A stretch of DNA of 10,789 nt. It comes from an uncultured Micrococcales bacterium (lineage in GTDB: Bacteria; Actinomycetota; Actinomycetes; Actinomycetales; Microbacteriaceae). Below the pieces are notes generated by a model that ran no database searches, was not told the DNA's origin, and worked only from the letters and a program-made list of their open reading frames with translations. Made by a program: the position numbers and the translations under genes. This document shows positions 7,088 through 10,789 of the stretch, piece after piece; the stretch's first letter is position 1, and each line of letters begins with the position of its first letter. The stretch is taken from assembly GCA_903820955.1 (NCBI GenBank), contig CAIJJH010000146.1, forward strand, positions 1-10,789, in the 5' to 3' direction.

Positions 7088-8235
7088 GCGTCACCGCGGC
7101 TCAGGGTTTTCTAGCCGCCGGAGTTCGGGCAGGTCTCAAAAAGTCGGGCAATCCAGATCTAGCCCTCGTGCAAAACCTCGGGCCAATCAAATCAGCGGCT
7201 GCCGTTTTCACCAGCAACCGAGCTCTCGCCAACCCAGTGCTCTGGAGCAAAGAGGTAATCAAGGGCGGCGTGCTCGAGGCGGTAGTTCTGAACAGCGGCG
7301 GTGCAAACTGCTACACCGGCGCTGAAGGCTTTCAGACCACTCACGCAACTGCCGAAGCCGTGGCGGTTGCCCTCGAAGTTTCTGCCGGCGAGGTCCTGGT
7401 TTGTTCCACCGGTCTGATCGGTGACCAACTTGACCGCGAAAAGGTCCTGGCGGGCGTCCGCGCTGCAGCCAAAGAACTTAGCCCAACCGGCGGGCCAGCC
7501 GCAGCCGAGGCAATCATGACCACAGACTCGGTTTTCAAGCAGGCAACCGCAACCGGCAATGGCTTCACCGTTGGCGGCATGGCTAAGGGCGCAGGCATGC
7601 TCGCTCCGGGGCTCGCGACCATGTTGGTGGTCATCACCACCGACGCCGCTCTAAACCCCGCAGAGCTCGATCAGGCCCTGCGTAAGGCCACCCGCATGAC
7701 CTTCGACCGCCTCGACTCCGACGGCTGCATGTCGACCAACGACACCGTAACTCTGATGGCCTCGGGCGCCGCCGAGGTGACCCCGAGCGTCCAAGACTTC
7801 ACCGAGGTTCTTACCGAGGTTTGCCACGACCTGGCCATGCAACTGCTCACCGATGCCGAGGGCGCAAGCCACGACATCGCGATCGAGGTTGTCAACGCGG
7901 CGAGCGAAGACGATGCGGTCGAGGTTGGTCGTTCGATTGCCCGCAACAATCTGTTCAAGGCGGCCATCTACGGCAATGATCCAAACTGGGGCCGAATCCT
8001 GGCCGCGGTAGGCACCACGCAAGCCGCTTTTGACCCATACGACATCGACGTCCTAATCAACGGCGTCCGAGTTTCTGCAAAGGGCCAGCCAGATCAGTCT
8101 CGCGAACTTGTCGACCTCAAGCCACGCGAGGTAAAGATCAGGCTCGACCTGCACGCCGGTAGCCACGAGGCGACCATCTACACCTCAGACCTAACCCACG
8201 CCTACGTGACCGAGAACAGCGAGTACTCGAGCTAA
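7084..8235 (+). CDS. argJ: Glutamate N-acetyltransferase (ornithine acetyltransferase; possibly also amino-acid N-acetyltransferase)
   Basis: Moves the acetyl group from N-acetylornithine to glutamate, making ornithine and regenerating N-acetylglutamate; some members also use acetyl-CoA. The 383-residue length is normal. Signature segments: [62 protein letters not shown], the autocleavage region [17 protein letters not shown] and the C-terminal [14 protein letters not shown]. ArgJ is made as a precursor that cleaves itself before a threonine, here Ala178/Thr179; Thr179 then becomes the nucleophile of the beta chain. The start is GTG 7084, overlapping argC by four bases with no good ribosome-binding site, suggesting translational coupling. 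Its stop shares one base with the argB ATG. Sequence alone does not show whether it is mono- or bifunctional. Confidence 0.97.
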   Translation: MSVTAAQGFLAAGVRAGLKKSGNPDLALVQNLGPIKSAAAVFTSNRALANPVLWSKEVIKGGVLEAVVLNSGGANCYTGAEGFQTTHATAEAVAVALEVSAGEVLVCSTGLIGDQLDREKVLAGVRAAAKELSPTGGPAAAEAIMTTDSVFKQATATGNGFTVGGMAKGAGMLAPGLATMLVVITTDAALNPAELDQALRKATRMTFDRLDSDGCMSTNDTVTLMASGAAEVTPSVQDFTEVLTEVCHDLAMQLLTDAEGASHDIAIEVVNAASEDDAVEVGRSIARNNLFKAAIYGNDPNWGRILAAVGTTQAAFDPYDIDVLINGVRVSAKGQPDQSRELVDLKPREVKIRLDLHAGSHEATIYTSDLTHAYVTENSEYSS

Positions 8236-9101
8236 TGCAGCCACAGAATCAAGACAACACGCTCGCGGCAATCAAGGCCGAGACGCTAATCGAATCGCTG
8301 CCCTGGTTGCAGAAGTTTCACGGCAAAACCGTCGTGGTCAAGTTCGGCGGCAACGCGATGGTCGATGCCGAACTTCAGAAGGCTTTCGCCGAGGACATGG
8401 CCTACCTGCGCTGGATCGGCATCAAGCCGGTTGTCGTGCACGGCGGCGGGCCACAGATTTCGGCAAGGCTTGCCGAGCTCGGCATCGAGAGCGAATTCAA
8501 GGACGGCCTCAGGGTCACCACTCCAGAAATCATCGACGTCGTTCGCGACGTCTTGCGCAATCAGATTTCTACTGAACTCGCCGAGCTAATCGAAGCGGCT
8601 GGAGCAGGCGCTTCGATCATGTCTGGCGAAGACGCCAACCTTTTCAGGGCGGAGGTCGTCGGTGACGCCGGTCTGGTTGGTGAGGTCACGCAGGTGAACC
8701 CGCGCATCGTCTTCGATGCCCTCGACGCCGGCAAGATTCCGGTTATCTCGACCGTCGCGCCAGATGCCAATGGGCAACTACTCAACGTCAACGCCGACCT
8801 GGCCGCTAGCGCGCTCGCTGTTGCCTTGGGTGCCGAGAAGCTCCTTGTTCTCACCGATGTGCCCGGGCTTTACAGCGACTGGCCAAACCGCGACTCGCTG
8901 GTCAGCGAGATCACCGCGGCTGAACTCGATGAGCTGCTGCCTCGGCTCGAAAGCGGCATGATCCCGAAGATGCAGGCCTGCCTGCACGCCGTTCGCGGCG
9001 GGGTTCCTCAGGCACACGTCATCGATGGCCGCACACCCCACAGCATCCTGCTCGAGATCTTTACGCGCACGGGCTTTGGCACAATGGTTCTTCCCGAATA
9101 A
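8235..9101 (+). CDS. argB: Acetylglutamate kinase, probably arginine-inhibited
   Basis: Phosphorylates N-acetylglutamate with ATP, the second step of the pathway. The 288-residue amino-acid-kinase-fold protein has VVKFGGNAM (K36, glycines 38-39), [16 protein letters not shown] (H69 onward), [29 protein letters not shown] and [18 protein letters not shown]. It has the N-terminal helix typical of hexameric, arginine-sensitive enzymes ([17 protein letters not shown], residues 15-31) and their C-terminal segment ([13 protein letters not shown]). Short E. coli-type enzymes that are not inhibited lack this helix, so feedback inhibition by arginine is expected from family knowledge. ATG 8235 overlaps the argJ stop (TAATG), so translation is probably coupled. 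argF follows after 14 nt; argD, which usually lies between, is missing. Confidence 0.97.
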   Translation: MQPQNQDNTLAAIKAETLIESLPWLQKFHGKTVVVKFGGNAMVDAELQKAFAEDMAYLRWIGIKPVVVHGGGPQISARLAELGIESEFKDGLRVTTPEIIDVVRDVLRNQISTELAELIEAAGAGASIMSGEDANLFRAEVVGDAGLVGEVTQVNPRIVFDALDAGKIPVISTVAPDANGQLLNVNADLAASALAVALGAEKLLVLTDVPGLYSDWPNRDSLVSEITAAELDELLPRLESGMIPKMQACLHAVRGGVPQAHVIDGRTPHSILLEIFTRTGFGTMVLPE

Positions 9102-9115
9102 CAGTTAGGAACAAG

Positions 9116-10042
9116 ATGGTTCGCCACTTTCTAAAGGACGACGACGTAACACCTGCCGAGCAGGCCGCCATTTTGCGCCTGGGGCACGAACTCAAGAAGT
9201 CTCCTTACAGCGCACGCCCTTACGCTGGGCCAAAAACCGTCGCGCTGATCTTCGACAAGACCTCGACTCGAACCCGGGTCTCGTTCAGCGTTGGAGTTTC
9301 AGACCTGGGCGGAACCCCGCTAATCATCGACGCCCAAACCAGTCAGATGGCAGGCAAGGAGTCGGTAGCCGACACCACTCGGGTTCTAGAACGCCAGGTA
9401 GCGGCAATTGTTTGGCGCACCTACGCGCAGGCTGGTCTCGAAGAGATGGCTGCGAACTCAAACGTGCCGGTGGTCAACTCGCTGAGCGACGACTACCACC
9501 CCTGCCAGATTCTTGCCGACCTCATGACCGTCCAGGAGCACAGGGGTGACCTCAAGGGCCTAAAGCTTGCCTATGTCGGCGATGCCGCAAACAACATGGC
9601 CAACTCGTACCTAATCGGGGGAGCGCTTGCCGGAATGCACGTCAGCGTTGCCGCACCAGCCGGTTACGCGCCAGCTGCCGCCATGGTTGCCCGCGCCGCC
9701 GAAATCGCCGCGACTACGGGCGGTTCGGTCAGCGTCTACGTCGACCCAGCCGAGGCAGTTCTGAACGCCGACGTGGTCACTACCGACACCTGGATCTCGA
9801 TGGGTCAAGAGGCCGAGAAGGCCAAGCGCATCGCCGACTTCGCCGGCTACACGATCGACGAATCGCTGATGTCTCAGGCCAAGAGCGACGCAATCTTCTT
9901 GCACTGCCTACCCGCCTATCGCGGCTACGAGGTCAGCGCCGGCGTAATTGACGGCCCGCAGTCGGTTATCTGGGACGAAGCCGAGAATCGACTACACGCC
10001 CAGAAGGCTCTGCTCGTCTGGCTAAACGAGCAGTCAAACTAG
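9116..10042 (+). CDS. argF: Ornithine carbamoyltransferase
   Basis: Transfers the carbamoyl group from carbamoyl phosphate to ornithine, giving citrulline. The 308-residue length is typical of the anabolic trimeric enzyme. It begins MVRHFLKDDDVTPAEQAAIL. The carbamoyl-phosphate loop STRTR is at residues 50-54, within FDKTSTRTRVSFSVG; WRTYAQAGLEEMA and the HPCQ motif (128-131, in HPCQILADLMT) follow. The second domain has YVGDAANNMANSYL, the ornithine-side segment TDTWISMGQE and HCLP at 263-266 (FLHCLPAYRGYEV). ATG 9116 has TAGGAAC about five bases upstream. argR and argG, often found after argF in actinobacteria, are absent; argH starts 33 bases later. Confidence 0.97.
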   Translation: MVRHFLKDDDVTPAEQAAILRLGHELKKSPYSARPYAGPKTVALIFDKTSTRTRVSFSVGVSDLGGTPLIIDAQTSQMAGKESVADTTRVLERQVAAIVWRTYAQAGLEEMAANSNVPVVNSLSDDYHPCQILADLMTVQEHRGDLKGLKLAYVGDAANNMANSYLIGGALAGMHVSVAAPAGYAPAAAMVARAAEIAATTGGSVSVYVDPAEAVLNADVVTTDTWISMGQEAEKAKRIADFAGYTIDESLMSQAKSDAIFLHCLPAYRGYEVSAGVIDGPQSVIWDEAENRLHAQKALLVWLNEQSN

Positions 10043-10075
10043 ACTTGAACGAAATCAGCAATCCCTAGGAGTCAA

Positions 10076-10789
10076 ATGTCTGAGAACGGTTCGAACGCCC
10101 TCTGGGGTAGCCGCTTCGACGGCGGCCCGGCAGACTCGCTTGCGGCACTTAGTCGCAGCGTGCACTTCGACTGGCGCTTGGCTCAGTACGACATCAAGGG
10201 AACCATCGCGCACATCAAGGCGCTGCACGCAGCCGGCTACCTGACCGTTGCCGAACACCAGAAGCTCGAGAAGAGCCTAGAAGAACTAGCCCGTCGGGTA
10301 GCCGAGGGCTCTTTCACCGCCAAACCAACCGACGAGGACGTCCACTCGGCACTCGAGCGCGGACTCATCGAGATCGCCGGCACCGAACTCGGCGGCAAGG
10401 TTCGCGCCGGCCGCAGTCGAAACGATCAAATCGCGACTCTGATTCGTACTTACCTGCTCGATCAGGCCAACATCATCGAAGACCTTGTGCTCGACCTAAT
10501 CAGCGTTCTGGTCGATCGAGCCGAAGAACACCTGGGCGTGGCGATGCCCGGGCGCACACACTTTCAGCACGCGCAACCGGTCATGCTCTCGCACCACCTG
10601 CTGGCTCACGCCTGGCCACTTCAGCGCGACATCGAGCGAATGCGCGAGTGGCGCAAGCGCGCGAGTCTTTCGCCATACGGTGCCGGAGCACTCGCCGGCT
10701 CGACCCTGGGTCTCGACCCGAACCTGGTCGCCCTCGAACTAGGCCTTGCCGGCCCGACTCAGAACTCGATGGACGCAACCGCCAGCCGA
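10076..10789 (+). CDS. argH: Argininosuccinate lyase, partial (C-terminal half beyond right edge)
   Basis: The last enzyme of the pathway, which splits argininosuccinate into arginine and fumarate. The frame is open from ATG 10076 to the window end (238 codons, about half of the usual 460-480 residues). It begins MSENGSNALWGSRFDGGPAD, the W..RF start typical of the family, followed by DIKGTIAHIKALHAAGYL and DEDVHSALERGLIE. The substrate-binding segment GKVRAGRSRNDQIATLIRTYL comes next, then GRTHFQHAQPVMLSHHLLAH with the conserved histidine H162, and SPYGAGALAGSTLGLDP. The fumarase-superfamily signature with the catalytic serine loop lies past the edge and cannot be checked. TAGGAG at 10066-10071 gives a ribosome-binding site four bases before the ATG. 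Confidence 0.97.
   Translation, partial: MSENGSNALWGSRFDGGPADSLAALSRSVHFDWRLAQYDIKGTIAHIKALHAAGYLTVAEHQKLEKSLEELARRVAEGSFTAKPTDEDVHSALERGLIEIAGTELGGKVRAGRSRNDQIATLIRTYLLDQANIIEDLVLDLISVLVDRAEEHLGVAMPGRTHFQHAQPVMLSHHLLAHAWPLQRDIERMREWRKRASLSPYGAGALAGSTLGLDPNLVALELGLAGPTQNSMDATASR

Noticed and set aside
7651..8022. 123-codon antisense frame opposite argJ
   Set aside because: A shadow of argJ codon bias; no recognisable domain and no independent start signals.
1..10789. A mobile element, CRISPR array, defence system or other novel multi-gene system
   Set aside because: Every gene belongs to a well-known conserved family in a familiar actinobacterial order; I saw no inverted terminal repeats, repeat-spacer arrays, integrases or composition breaks.

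Overview
The window is ordinary chromosomal core of a high-GC Gram-positive bacterium (Actinomycetota). The gene order DUF1844 protein / infC / rpmI / rplT / SpoU-type rRNA methyltransferase / pheS / pheT / argC / argJ / argB / argF / argH matches the arrangement known from mycobacteria and other actinobacteria. GC content looks to be around 60% by eye and spacers are very short. The IF3 N-terminus ([20 protein letters not shown]) resembles Microbacteriaceae proteins, so a compact member of that family is my best guess; this rests on resemblance only.

Layout. Positions 1-296 hold the minus-strand start of a DUF1844 protein, cut by the left edge. Positions 297-500 are the only sizeable non-coding stretch: a divergent promoter candidate and a roughly 160-nt infC leader with three possible hairpins. 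Positions 501-1710 are the translation operon infC-rpmI-rplT; infC most likely starts at an ATC codon. Positions 1715-2509 encode a SpoU/TrmH 2'-O-methyltransferase, and a terminator-like hairpin sits inside its first 30 codons. Positions 2528-6042 are pheS and pheT (phenylalanyl-tRNA synthetase), which overlap by one base. Positions 6056-10789 are arginine biosynthesis: argC, argJ, argB, argF and the first half of argH, cut by the right edge.

How the genes work together. The first block supplies an initiation factor, two large-subunit ribosomal proteins, a probable rRNA methyltransferase and a tRNA synthetase, all serving translation. The second block turns N-acetylglutamate into N-acetylglutamate semialdehyde (ArgB, ArgC), recycles the acetyl group from N-acetylornithine (ArgJ), carbamoylates ornithine (ArgF) and splits argininosuccinate (ArgH). 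argD, argR and argG, which normally lie within this cluster in related genomes, are absent here.

I saw no mobile element, CRISPR array, tRNA or rRNA gene, phage gene or frameshifted gene. The points worth a second look are regulatory: the ATC start of infC, the hairpin inside the methyltransferase gene, the symmetric -10 region between the DUF1844 gene and infC, and the shortened arg cluster joined to pheST. I do not see a new multi-gene system here.
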